This document shows, in pieces, positions 1-8,027 of a DNA stretch of 11,982 nt (the first letter of the stretch is position 1; every line of letters begins with the position of its first letter). Source of the stretch: Isohypsibius dastychi (Eukaryota; Tardigrada; Eutardigrada; Parachela; Isohypsibiidae); NCBI GenBank assembly GCA_034696485.1, contig JAQIWT010001194.1, positions 1 through 11,982 of the forward strand, in the 5' to 3' direction. The notes under the pieces are model-generated. The model searched no databases and was not told the origin of the DNA. It worked only from the letters and a program-made list of their open reading frames with translations. Made by a program: the position numbers and the translations under genes.

Positions 1-3000
1 TCTTTAACTTTTCCGATGCTGTAACTACTGCAACTGTAGATGCAAGTTTCACAGAGGAAGATTGGAGTCCAACTTGCTGTGCTGCTAGATCGGCCTCCTC
101 TTCGTCCTTTAGCCTAAATTCAATTGCAGCTCGCTGTGTCGAACCGAGCTTGTGGGTCCGCTTCATTAACTCTTGGATAAGCATGCGACGAACGGGGAAC
201 TGGTCAGTAATGTTCGATCTGATGAGGTATTCCAGTATCGAATAGCGATAAGCCGGTGAGTGTCTAAGGCAGAAAGACAAAAATCGAATGGTTTCTTCTC
301 GCGCTTCATCTTCGGGTAACTCGCCAAACATGTTACGAGAAGTCACTTTGCGGCCTTTCACAAGCGTCATATCATAAAGCAAAAGTCGGATAGCACTCGC
401 AAGAAGACTGGGCGGCACAAGTTCCCGAAACCACTCCTCGGGGGCCATCTCAGCACCTTGATCGTCCACAATATATTCCATCTGCAGCGCAGCGTTTGAA
501 CAACAGGACATTACAGCTGCAATCAATGAATCATCGCCAGGTGCGAGTCGAGAGTGGATCAACAAACGCTTATGCAACAATCCCAGGGAGCGGTCCGCAC
601 ACTCGAAAACCTTCGAGTGAATTGGGCGCATCTCGGATGCGGTTTCAAATCGCCTTAGTGGAGAAATTTCAAGGATGGCTTCAGCGATGAGAAAGAACTT
701 CGTTCCAAGATTGTTGCGTGCGAAAACCGGACTGTCTCGCGCGCCAAAGAAAGCTTCAACGAGGCATCCGAATCTTTGAGGATTTCTCAAAGAACTTTTG
801 GCCGCTGCTTTGGTCTCCACAGAGCCATAGCGTAGGGATGCAAAAACTACCCTCGCGGCGGCATTAGTGCTATCTGGGGCACTCCAGGCAATATTTTGGT
901 CATCGTTGAGACTGCCTATTTCGCGTTGCGCCTCTAACTCCTCCGCCCGGCTGAGTGCAATTGGTACTATGCGAAGCCCTCCTCCCAAATCCAACTCCGT
1001 TTGCCGCTCTTGTCGCTCCTTTTCGGACATTAAGTGACTTTCCAGGAGATGCGGCAGTGAGGAAGGATCCAGGTGATTCTCTGTGACGCGTGTCCTTGGC
1101 ACGACATCAGTACCACCCGATGCGCCTGGAAAATTCGGAACAACGGATTGGACCAAGCCCTTGAGGCGCTCCACTAGATTCTCCAAGCATAAAGACGTCA
1201 TAAATTGCTCATGCTGCTCTTCCCGTTCGGTCCGCGTATTTACGTTAAGTACTCCAAAACGCGGAAGACCCCATGACTCCGAGAGCTCTTTCTCGTTTGC
1301 TGCTTCAAGCTTAACCGCATTTCGAACTTCTGGGAGAACGTGCGGCGAAACTTGTTGAAACCGCCTAACTAGGTCCACCTGATCCGTCAGACCCATGAGT
1401 AAGTTACCTATCCGACGAAGAATTCGAGGGGCTACGGGTCCGGATACGGACACTTCCATCAGCACCTTAGTGAGATGATCCACATGAGCGCCAGCAGAGG
1501 TGGCTTCGATCAGAACGGGGTCATGCTCCATCGCGCTGCGCTGGGTTGAGCCTCCACTAAGAATCGGCCTTGCAGAGGCCAGAAAACGAACTTTTCCAGC
1601 AAAACCATCCTCGACGAGTAGCACACGATCTGCTTTCATGGCGACTGGTTCAGAAGATAGATACGTCGCAGTGCTCTCGAGCTCGGATGCGGCTTGAAGG
1701 AATCGAACACAAGCGAGAGTTAGAACTCCCTTCTCCTCCGTCTCGGAAATCATCGAGCGAGTGTCGCGCGAAACGTTCATGTCTAATATCCTCAAGCATG
1801 CATCAACAGCTGCTTTGCCCAAGCTACGCTGGAAAATATTGCGCTTGTCTTCCCTACATAGCTTGGTCAAAATGTTGAGGGAGATCGCGATTACTTCTTC
1901 TGTCTTGCCTGCACTCACATTCATGACGTCCTGAAGCATTTTCACGAGATGCTGGATTTCGTCATCCTCGAACTCACTGAGCTTCACGGTATCAAGACAT
2001 CGAACGGCAGCCAGCCGAACGACGTCTGAAGGAACTTCCAAGCACGCAAAGAGTCGAGATTCTCGGCCTTTGGCATTCATAGTCTCGGCAACAGCGGCCG
2101 CGAGTTTCCAAGATCCATCTTCACTATTACTGCTAGCTTCTTGATTAAAAGCTGCAATTAGATCTATTATAGAAACGAACAAACCTTGAATCTTTTCATC
2201 GCGAAGTTCCTTGAAATCAGGAGCACCTTCTAACTTGCGCGTGGCCACTTTCCAGGCATCTGAAAACATTACAGAGTCCTCGCGCAGGTATTCTAGAAGA
2301 TTTCCAACATTGTTCGTCAAAACAATCCTTTGCAAGTCTTCAAGGATATCCCTCTTGTACCTTGGTGGCGAGGACGAATCATCTTCCCGGAGTGAGATTG
2401 GACAGTAAGTAGTCTCTAAGAGACTACGCACGGTGCGGTAAGTCGCTGCTTCGGCGAGGAGGTGAGGAACCTTCGGCAAAAAGTACTTTGCTAGAAGATG
2501 GAAGAGCTGTGGATCTCGTGCGCCACACAGATCAGCGAAAGCTTGTCGACTATTACGCAACATGGCACAAAGACAATCGATTTCGGCTGCGATCAACTGC
2601 TCCGCCTTCGGCTCATTCGTTGATTGATTCCGAGTTGAAGAACTGAGTCCAAGGAGCAAATTTTTGTGAAAGCCCTTGACCACAGCGAGATGATCCGCAA
2701 ATTCCCTGCTGTCGGCCTTTTTACCGTGGCGGACATAAGGCTGGCACAAATTCCGGAGCGTTTCCAAGACCCAGATACGCACATCGCTAGTGGGGTTGTT
2801 TTCAAGAAGTTCTTGAAGGAGCTGATCAGCGACACTCTCAGATCCAAGTTCATTGCGTGCACCATCCTCTCGTTCGTCACGGCTTGCCACCGCAAACGTG
2901 CGGAAGATAACAGCTCGTTCTCCCGGAGAGTGAACAACCTGAAGCAGTCGACTAATAAGATACTTTATCGCTCCAACCAGCAGTTCTGGACAGCGCGAAT

Positions 3001-4420
3001 CCTCCGCCATCGAGCAAAGGTCAGGCAGAAATGTGTTCTTGACGCTCTCGAGGTTACTGAGCGGAGTCGAGTAGAGTTCCGCATTGACCACCCTAATGAC
3101 GAGAACGCGCGTCTCTTCGTTGGCGCTCATGAAATCGCGAAGCTGTCGCAAGCATGCTGCACCGAATAATTTCTCAGGTGAATTATCTTGGCCACCGGCG
3201 CATCTAGAAAGAATTGAAAGAACATGCAAAAGTGGTTCCAACGACTCTTTTTTGCGCTCGCTCACAACAACACATTTCTGAAGAAATTCATACATCCTCA
3301 ACTGGATATTAGTGTCCTCCGGACTGAATAACGTTTCAGTCTCTGCACGGATATTCGATGTTTGTGCGCGCGCTAACCGTAGAGCTTCAGATTGCAGAAT
3401 CTTCATGAGTTCAACACTGCCCGATGCATTACTCGTGAGGATCTGGTCCAAAAGGTGATCAATAACGTGGAACCTAGGTTTGTTCATCAACGAACTATCG
3501 ATGTAACGCGCCCTTTCAAAAACACTTGATTGAGTGGTAGGCTCAGGAATATCGCCAAGTTTCTCTGGCTTACTGTCATCATCAACTGGTAAAAACGCTC
3601 CCGATAAAGCTGCGATCCCTTCAGTAGATTGACCATCCAAGAGCTTGAGTTTTGAAGTCCCCGACTCAGCAATCACCTGGACAATCACCTGGCGGTATCG
3701 ATCTTTGAAATCAAGGGTGAACTCGTTGCCTTCCAGCCGAATCTCAGAGAGATTGCTCAAGTGTGCGAAACTTTGCATATCTTTTCTCATCTCGGCAACA
3801 GTGGAATATCTTACGTGATTGCCCGAAAGATCAAGATACTCAAGAGATGGCGAGCATTTTTTCAGGTTTCCGAATCCAGTTATCTGATTGTTCGAAAGTA
3901 GAAGCCGCCTCAATCGAGGACAACAAGTTAGGTCCGGAACAGCTGTCAAGTAATTGTGTTGGAGATTTAGTTCTAAAAGTAGCGGGTATTCTTTCTCCGC
4001 AGCCCAACCAAGTGAATCAAGTTGACAGTTGACAGCGACTACTGACTCAAGGCTTCGCCTAAACACTCGCAACTCATATAGCGAACCCCCAATATCAGCC
4101 CTAGCACTCAGGTCGTTACCAGAGAGAATGATCTTCTTGACGCGCCTGGTGAAATATTCTTTGTCATTCTCACATTGCCTAACATGAATCAACCCAGATA
4201 GCGCCGTCTTGACAGAGCCCCCTTCGTTATGGGATCGGAGCTGAAAATTCTTCTGTCGACTCAAATCGAGCAAACCGGCTGCAGCGTTGTCGCTGCTCCT
4301 GCTAAGGATCCGTCGGACAACGTCCAACGTTAGGATTGTAGTCTGTGAAATACGATATGTTAGGCGCGTTATCCTGTAAATGAATCTCAATATCAAACAT
4401 ACTGGCTCGTTTCCAGCCAT
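1..4420 (-). CDS. Giant LRR plus helical-repeat protein, C-terminus beyond the left edge
   Basis: I translated the minus strand from the ATG at 4420-4418 to position 2 and found no stop and no need for an intron: 1473 codons, still open at the edge. The start is supported by an in-frame TAA six codons upstream (4438-4436) and a good context (A at -3, ATGGC). Residues about 92-265 form leucine-rich repeats with patterns such as LLELNLQHNYL, LRRLLLSNNQI, LEYLDLSGNHV and LSEIRLEGNEF. They end in a U2A'/SDS22-type cap with a YRQVI...LKLLDGQ pattern. Residues about 300-1473 are leucine- and alanine-rich amphipathic helices with few prolines, resembling armadillo/HEAT scaffolds. A charged linker (KERQERQTELDL) lies near residue 1135. 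No signal peptide or catalytic motif is visible. The LRR cap suggests an intracellular protein-binding scaffold. I do not recognise the full-length family, so its function is unknown. It is divergent from the V-ATPase gene. Confidence 0.9.
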   Translation of the reverse strand, partial: MAGNEPVCLILRFIYRITRLTYRISQTTILTLDVVRRILSRSSDNAAAGLLDLSRQKNFQLRSHNEGGSVKTALSGLIHVRQCENDKEYFTRRVKKIILSGNDLSARADIGGSLYELRVFRRSLESVVAVNCQLDSLGWAAEKEYPLLLELNLQHNYLTAVPDLTCCPRLRRLLLSNNQITGFGNLKKCSPSLEYLDLSGNHVRYSTVAEMRKDMQSFAHLSNLSEIRLEGNEFTLDFKDRYRQVIVQVIAESGTSKLKLLDGQSTEGIAALSGAFLPVDDDSKPEKLGDIPEPTTQSSVFERARYIDSSLMNKPRFHVIDHLLDQILTSNASGSVELMKILQSEALRLARAQTSNIRAETETLFSPEDTNIQLRMYEFLQKCVVVSERKKESLEPLLHVLSILSRCAGGQDNSPEKLFGAACLRQLRDFMSANEETRVLVIRVVNAELYSTPLSNLESVKNTFLPDLCSMAEDSRCPELLVGAIKYLISRLLQVVHSPGERAVIFRTFAVASRDEREDGARNELGSESVADQLLQELLENNPTSDVRIWVLETLRNLCQPYVRHGKKADSREFADHLAVVKGFHKNLLLGLSSSTRNQSTNEPKAEQLIAAEIDCLCAMLRNSRQAFADLCGARDPQLFHLLAKYFLPKVPHLLAEAATYRTVRSLLETTYCPISLREDDSSSPPRYKRDILEDLQRIVLTNNVGNLLEYLREDSVMFSDAWKVATRKLEGAPDFKELRDEKIQGLFVSIIDLIAAFNQEASSNSEDGSWKLAAAVAETMNAKGRESRLFACLEVPSDVVRLAAVRCLDTVKLSEFEDDEIQHLVKMLQDVMNVSAGKTEEVIAISLNILTKLCREDKRNIFQRSLGKAAVDACLRILDMNVSRDTRSMISETEEKGVLTLACVRFLQAASELESTATYLSSEPVAMKADRVLLVEDGFAGKVRFLASARPILSGGSTQRSAMEHDPVLIEATSAGAHVDHLTKVLMEVSVSGPVAPRILRRIGNLLMGLTDQVDLVRRFQQVSPHVLPEVRNAVKLEAANEKELSESWGLPRFGVLNVNTRTEREEQHEQFMTSLCLENLVERLKGLVQSVVPNFPGASGGTDVVPRTRVTENHLDPSSLPHLLESHLMSEKERQERQTELDLGGGLRIVPIALSRAEELEAQREIGSLNDDQNIAWSAPDSTNAAARVVFASLRYGSVETKAAAKSSLRNPQRFGCLVEAFFGARDSPVFARNNLGTKFFLIAEAILEISPLRRFETASEMRPIHSKVFECADRSLGLLHKRLLIHSRLAPGDDSLIAAVMSCCSNAALQMEYIVDDQGAEMAPEEWFRELVPPSLLASAIRLLLYDMTLVKGRKVTSRNMFGELPEDEAREETIRFLSFCLRHSPAYRYSILEYLIRSNITDQFPVRRMLIQELMKRTHKLGSTQRAAIEFRLKDEEEADLAAQQVGLQSSSVKLASTVAVVTASEKLK

Positions 4421-4799
4421 TCTAGGCTGAACTGCTTAGAAATTCTAGCAATCGATGAATCCACGGTTAAGAAGCCTGTGCGGCTTGGAGGAGGACCTTC
4501 GTAATACACAACCTGACCTTGTAGTTTGTAACCATGTAACTGTGTTTAGTAGTTGTGTTCTTTGCGTAGATTCTCAGGTTCTGGTTTGCTTTTACTATTC
4601 TATTTTAACTACTTTGACTTTGACCTTGACACAATGACAAGCCCCTACTTCCATTATTTTGATCAGACCGTATTACTCGTATCGTAAGCCAATACCCAGT
4701 GGTATGAGTGTATGTTATTGCCGATGCTTGTTTCTCCTCTTGTTTCTTGGGCCACGCTTGATGCACAATTTTTTCGGGCATCGCTTGTGGAGGGGCACA
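4421..4799. promoter_or_regulatory. Divergent promoter region between the LRR gene and V-ATPase B
   Basis: This 379-bp gap separates the two start codons, so it should hold both promoters and both 5' UTRs. It contains a small palindrome TAGAA-A-TTCTA (4437-4447) near the LRR gene, a triple TTGACN hexamer (4614-4631), and a pyrimidine-rich stretch (about 4727-4750) shortly before the V-ATPase start. No clear TATA box stands out. Short open frames here (for example 4455-4637) have no coding character. The boundaries of the core promoters are inferred. Confidence 0.55.
4614..4631 (+). repeat. Triple tandem TTGACN hexamer
   Basis: TTGACT, TTGACC and TTGACA follow each other with exact 6-nt spacing, and a fourth TGAC lies at 4635-4638, slightly out of phase. 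The array is about 170-190 bp upstream of the V-ATPase ATG. TTGAC is the core of plant WRKY W-boxes, but any factor assignment in this organism is speculative. Confidence 0.4.
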
Positions 4800-6424
4800 A
4801 TGGCAGCTGCTGAGGTTGGGATAAGCAACATTAACGTTGCCGCCGCGGTGCGCGACTACTATGTCGACCCGCGCATCGACTACCGCACAATTAGGTACGT
4901 TTTTGTAGTCACAGCCACGCGACCGCGGTTACAGGTGACTTCTCGCAGACTAACCTCGCTGCAGTGCGGTTAACGGGCCCCTGGTGGTGATGGAGTCGAC
5001 GAAATTCCCAAAATACGGAGAGATTGTTGAGCTTACACTGCAAAATGGTGAGGTCCGCCAGGGTCAGGTGCTGGAGATTTCAGGCAGTAAAGCTGTTGTC
5101 CAAGTTTTCGAGGGCACTTCTGGTATCGACAACTTCTCGTGCCACGCAGAGTTCACTGGTAGTACCTTGAAGATGCCTATTTCCGAAGAGATGTTGGGGC
5201 GGGCATTTAATGGCTCGGGCAAGGCAATTGACGGTGCCCCTCCAGTTCTTGCGGAGAGCTTTCTTGATATTCAAGGTAAGCCCATCAACCCTTTTTCCAG
5301 AACTTATCCAAAAGAGATGATTCAGACGGGTTTGGCTGCGATCGATGTTATGAACTCCATCGCTCGTGGCCAGAAGATCCCTTTATTTAGTGCTGCTGGC
5401 TTGCCACACAACGAGATTGCTGCACAAATTGCTAGACAGGCTGGACTCGTGGCTGGAAAGGATATTCACGATCATCATGATGACAACTTTGCAGTTGTTT
5501 TCGGCGCTATGGGTGTCAATATGGAAACTGCTCGTTTCTTCCGCAATGACTTTACCGAAAGCGGCGCCATTTCCCGAACAGCATTGTTCTTGAACCTCGC
5601 CAATGATCCGACAATCGAACGTATCATTACCCCTCGATTGGCCCTAACGTGTGCCGAGTATTTGGCGTTCGAAAGGGACTTGCACGTTCTCGTCATTCTT
5701 ACTGACATGTCTTCCTATGCGGATGCGTTGCGTGAAGTTTCTGCTGCCCGTGAAGAAGTCCCAGGTCGCCGCGGCTACCCCGGTTACCTCTATACTGATC
5801 TTGCGACGCTTTACGAGCGTGCCGGTCGAGTTGAGGGTCGCAATGGCTCTATTACTCAATTGCCCGTTCTGACCATGCCGAACGACGACATCACCCACCC
5901 AATCCCTGATTTGACTGGGTACATTACGGAGGGTCAGATCTTCGTGGATCGGTCCTTGCACAACAATGAGATTTATCCTCCCATCAACTTGTTGCCCAGC
6001 CTATCGCGTCTAATGAAGTCCGCGGTTGGAAAGGGTATGACTCGAGTTGACCATTGGCCTGTTTCACAGCAGCTCTACGCCAATTATGCACAAGTGAGTT
6101 CTCAAATTAGCAAAAAGTATACGAGAATAACTAACATTATATCAATAGGGCAAAGATGTCTTGGCGATGAAGGCCGTCGTTGGAGAGGAAGCGTTGTCCC
6201 CGGATGACATGCTCTACCTTCGCTTCACTGAGAGGTTCGAGCGAAAGTTTCTTTCTCAAGGGGCTTACCAGAATTACAACATCTTTGAGTCCCTCGAGGG
6301 TGCCTGGGAGCTCCTTCGATACTTTCCTCCAGATCAGCTAAAGAAAATTCCCGCTGAAATTAGGGACGAGTTTTGGCCTCGCAAAGCAGCAGCACCAATC
6401 AAGGGGGAGGAAAAGGAGGAGTAA
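4800..6424 (+). CDS. VMA2/ATP6V1B: V-type H+-ATPase subunit B (three exons: 4800-4894, 4965-6093, 6149-6424)
   Basis: This is the non-catalytic nucleotide-binding B subunit of the V1 sector of the vacuolar proton pump. It alternates with subunit A in the A3B3 head that drives acidification of vacuoles and endosomes. The joined exons give 499 aa, normal for the family. Visible family blocks are the SAVNGPLVV entry to the beta-barrel (formed across intron 1), [13 protein letters not shown]-like [20 protein letters not shown] (residues about 174-182), [35 protein letters not shown], and the ATP-synthase alpha/beta signature [10 protein letters not shown] (about 370-379). As expected for B, there is no catalytic GxxxxGKT P-loop. 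Joining exons 2 and 3 restores [20 protein letters not shown] exactly. The tail is Lys/Glu-rich. The ATG at 4800 has a strong context (ACAATGGC) and gives a normal-length N-terminus, although in-frame ATGs exist at 4704 and 4761. Confidence 0.97.
4895..4964 (+). other. V-ATPase B intron 1 (phase 2, 70 nt)
   Basis: The donor AG|GTACGT begins at 4895 and the acceptor CTGCAG ends at 4964. A GACTAAC branch-site match lies about a dozen bases before the acceptor. Splicing rebuilds a serine codon (AG+T) and the conserved ...[11 protein letters not shown] sequence, so the boundaries are well fixed. Confidence 0.92.
6094..6148 (+). other. V-ATPase B intron 2 (phase 0, 55 nt)
   Basis: The donor CAA|GTGAGT begins at 6094 and the acceptor ATCAATAG ends at 6148. 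An AACTAAC branch-site match (about 6129-6135) sits close to the acceptor. Reading through would change frame and destroy the conserved C-terminus, whereas removal yields [14 protein letters not shown], the family sequence. Confidence 0.94.
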
Positions 6425-6775
6425 GCATTCTTACGGTAGCATTCTGCATAGTTTATATGCATCTCCGAGATCGTATTTGAATTTGATATATTTAGATAGA
6501 GGTACTACCTTCTACCTTGGTAAGAAAGTGTCTAGGTACCTATCACACTCGTATGGGAATGTTGGGTGAGTTTTTCAAACGCATTTTAAAATCTATGTAA
6601 TAATCTTATAGTTGAGACAGAATCCTATCCTTTTTGCTCTAGATTGATAAACCGTTGCGTATTCGAGTATACAGCTAATAATTATTTTAGAGAGCCATAT
6701 AGAGTATAATACGAGCGCGAGTAGGGTAAAAATAATTGCACGCGCGCTGCAGATTTTCGGTTCCGGTTCCAAGTG

Positions 6776-6806
6776 ATCGGAATCCGATTATACGATTCTT
6801 CGTATA
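6776..6806. repeat. Two overlapping inverted repeats
   Basis: ATCGG-AAT-CCGAT (6776-6788) is directly followed by TATACGA-TTCT-TCGTATA (6789-6806), the latter with perfect 7-bp arms and a 4-nt loop. Both could be protein-binding palindromes or small hairpins in the 3' UTR/promoter interval. No function is shown. Confidence 0.45.
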
Positions 6807-7031
6807 TAATTCTTTCCGATTCTGTGGCCAGAGAACGCCCTAGTCAATGGAAACGACTGGGAAATACCAAGATTTTCACAAAATTGTACGAGTTCATGAT
6901 AACATTATAGTTCTGCAGCACACATCTCTCTAGCAACCCCTATCGGGACAACCCCTTAGGTTAACGTGTAGATTGCCGCATTCCGCTGCGCACACACATT
7001 TTAAATAATTCGGAACAAAAGTCAAACAACA

Positions 7032-7042
7032 GGCGGTCCGCC
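7032..7042. promoter_or_regulatory. GC-rich palindrome GGCGG-T-CCGCC upstream of the 7078 start
   Basis: A perfect 5-bp-arm palindrome sits about 36 bp before the ATG, in otherwise AT-rich DNA. It could be a transcription-factor site or a small 5' UTR hairpin. This is an inference from position and symmetry only. Confidence 0.3.
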
Positions 7043-7077
7043 GCACTCTTTTCCTTCCTTCCCCGTTGAACTCAAAC

Positions 7078-7941
7078 ATGGCTCATCTGGTCGCTATTCA
7101 GCAGCCGCAAGCGACCTTTCATAAGGACGAAGGAGGCAAGACTAATAATCTGTCGTTCCGGGTAATTCTCAACGGAGAGATCGACCTAACAAAAGGTGGC
7201 GCAAAAGGCGAAATCCCTCTCGACGTTGTCGCTGTGTATGAAGACGGCACTGTGGTTCCACGACAGGAACAAATTATTACCATCACTGGCTGTACTGAAA
7301 AGCCGTCCGGTGGGCCATGCCTCTGTCTTGTTTCACGTCTTGGAGGTGTGCTTTACCGACTAAAAAGAGTGTCGAAGCGGCTGGAGGATCGCGCTGTGTG
7401 CGTTCGTGTATCCCTTCGCGGTTGCCCTGAAGTCGCTCCACTGCAGAGTGAGGGTACTATGGTGTACTCAAAACGGAAGAACAGAGAACAGCGTGAAGAA
7501 CAGCAGGCGCGCGAACGAGAGGAACTTGAACGTCGCGAAGCCGAGGCAGCTACTCTTTTGGTCTCGAGAAAACACACAGACCAATCAATTGCGACGGAGC
7601 GCTCAGCAAAGCATGTCAAGCTTTTAAATGGCTCCAGTTCGGCATATGATTCTAACTCAGACGAATCGTCTGAATCAGAGGAAGTTTCATCGAGTCTAGT
7701 GCAGTCGCTCATGAAGCGCGTGAACGAGTTGGAACACACCGTTGCCGAGCACCAAAAAACGATTGATGATCTCCGGCTATTCCTGCCTCCTCCTCCAGTG
7801 ACTCGTCGCTCGACTTCTCAGGCGCTTTGGAACATTCCACCAAACGTGGGCGCTCTCAACAACTACTTGTTTCCGCCTATGCTTAAGAGAGACACATCCA
7901 CGGAGTCCATACCCGATCTGCCTTTGCTCGGTTCTCATTGA
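7078..7941 (+). CDS. Unrecognised 287-aa protein: beta-rich domain, charged helix, acidic Ser patch, coiled coil
   Basis: The single-exon frame starts at ATG 7078 (AACATGGC, a strong context; the frame extends only a few codons upstream without another ATG) and ends with TGA at 7939-7941. Residues about 25-132 alternate hydrophobic and polar positions like a beta-sandwich (FRVILNGEI, LDVVAVYEDGTVV, EQIITITG, VCVRVSLRG) and close with a basic VYSKRKNR. Residues 133-160 are a Glu/Arg-rich helix. Residues 185-206 form an acidic serine patch suited to casein-kinase phosphorylation. Residues about 207-236 are a short coiled coil (LVQSLMKRVNELEHTVAEH), followed by PPPP and a Ser/Pro/Leu tail. There is no signal peptide or membrane segment. 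The layout fits a nuclear regulator, possibly with an Ig-like (Rel/IPT or CBP60-like) DNA-binding fold, but that is a guess from pattern and I do not recognise the family. It converges on the NIPA gene. Confidence 0.82.
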   Translation: MAHLVAIQQPQATFHKDEGGKTNNLSFRVILNGEIDLTKGGAKGEIPLDVVAVYEDGTVVPRQEQIITITGCTEKPSGGPCLCLVSRLGGVLYRLKRVSKRLEDRAVCVRVSLRGCPEVAPLQSEGTMVYSKRKNREQREEQQAREREELERREAEAATLLVSRKHTDQSIATERSAKHVKLLNGSSSAYDSNSDESSESEEVSSSLVQSLMKRVNELEHTVAEHQKTIDDLRLFLPPPPVTRRSTSQALWNIPPNVGALNNYLFPPMLKRDTSTESIPDLPLLGSH

Positions 7942-8027
7942 CGTTTTCTTAGATAGTTATAGACGCCTGGGAATTTTCTAGTTTGTACATGACCATAAAT
8001 ATATATTTCATGCTTTAATTCATAACA
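7942..8027. other. Short convergent intergenic spacer with both 3' ends
   Basis: Only 86 bp separate the stop codons of the 7078 gene and the minus-strand NIPA gene. The spacer is AT-rich (ATAAATATATATTTCATG around 7995) and must contain, or be overlapped by, the 3' UTRs and polyadenylation signals of both transcripts. Overlapping antisense 3' UTRs are likely. Confidence 0.55.

Larger units (their letters stand above)
6425..7077. other. Intergenic: V-ATPase 3' UTR and promoter of the next gene
   Basis: This 653-bp stretch is AT-rich and has no credible reading frame. Its left part should hold the V-ATPase 3' UTR and poly(A) site; I see no unambiguous signal. The right part holds the promoter and 5' UTR of the 7078 gene. 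It includes a TATA-like run (ATATAGAGTATAATA, about 6698-6712), overlapping inverted repeats at 6776-6806, a possible hairpin at 6839-6861, and a GC palindrome at 7032-7042. Confidence 0.5.

Noticed and set aside
2666-3169. 167-codon plus-strand open frame
   Set aside because: It lies wholly opposite the long LRR protein frame and has no recognisable domain. It is an antisense shadow, as are the other short frames across 496-4032.
4437-4447. Heat-shock-element-like GAA/TTC palindrome
   Set aside because: The GAA and TTC units are one base apart rather than two, and there is only one pair.
5475-5961. Minus-strand open frames inside V-ATPase B
   Set aside because: The plus-strand V-ATPase sequence is unambiguous here; these are shadows.
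7353-7739. 128-codon minus-strand open frame
   Set aside because: It is antisense to the 287-aa gene. Its Ser-rich composition mirrors the acidic/serine codons on the other strand.
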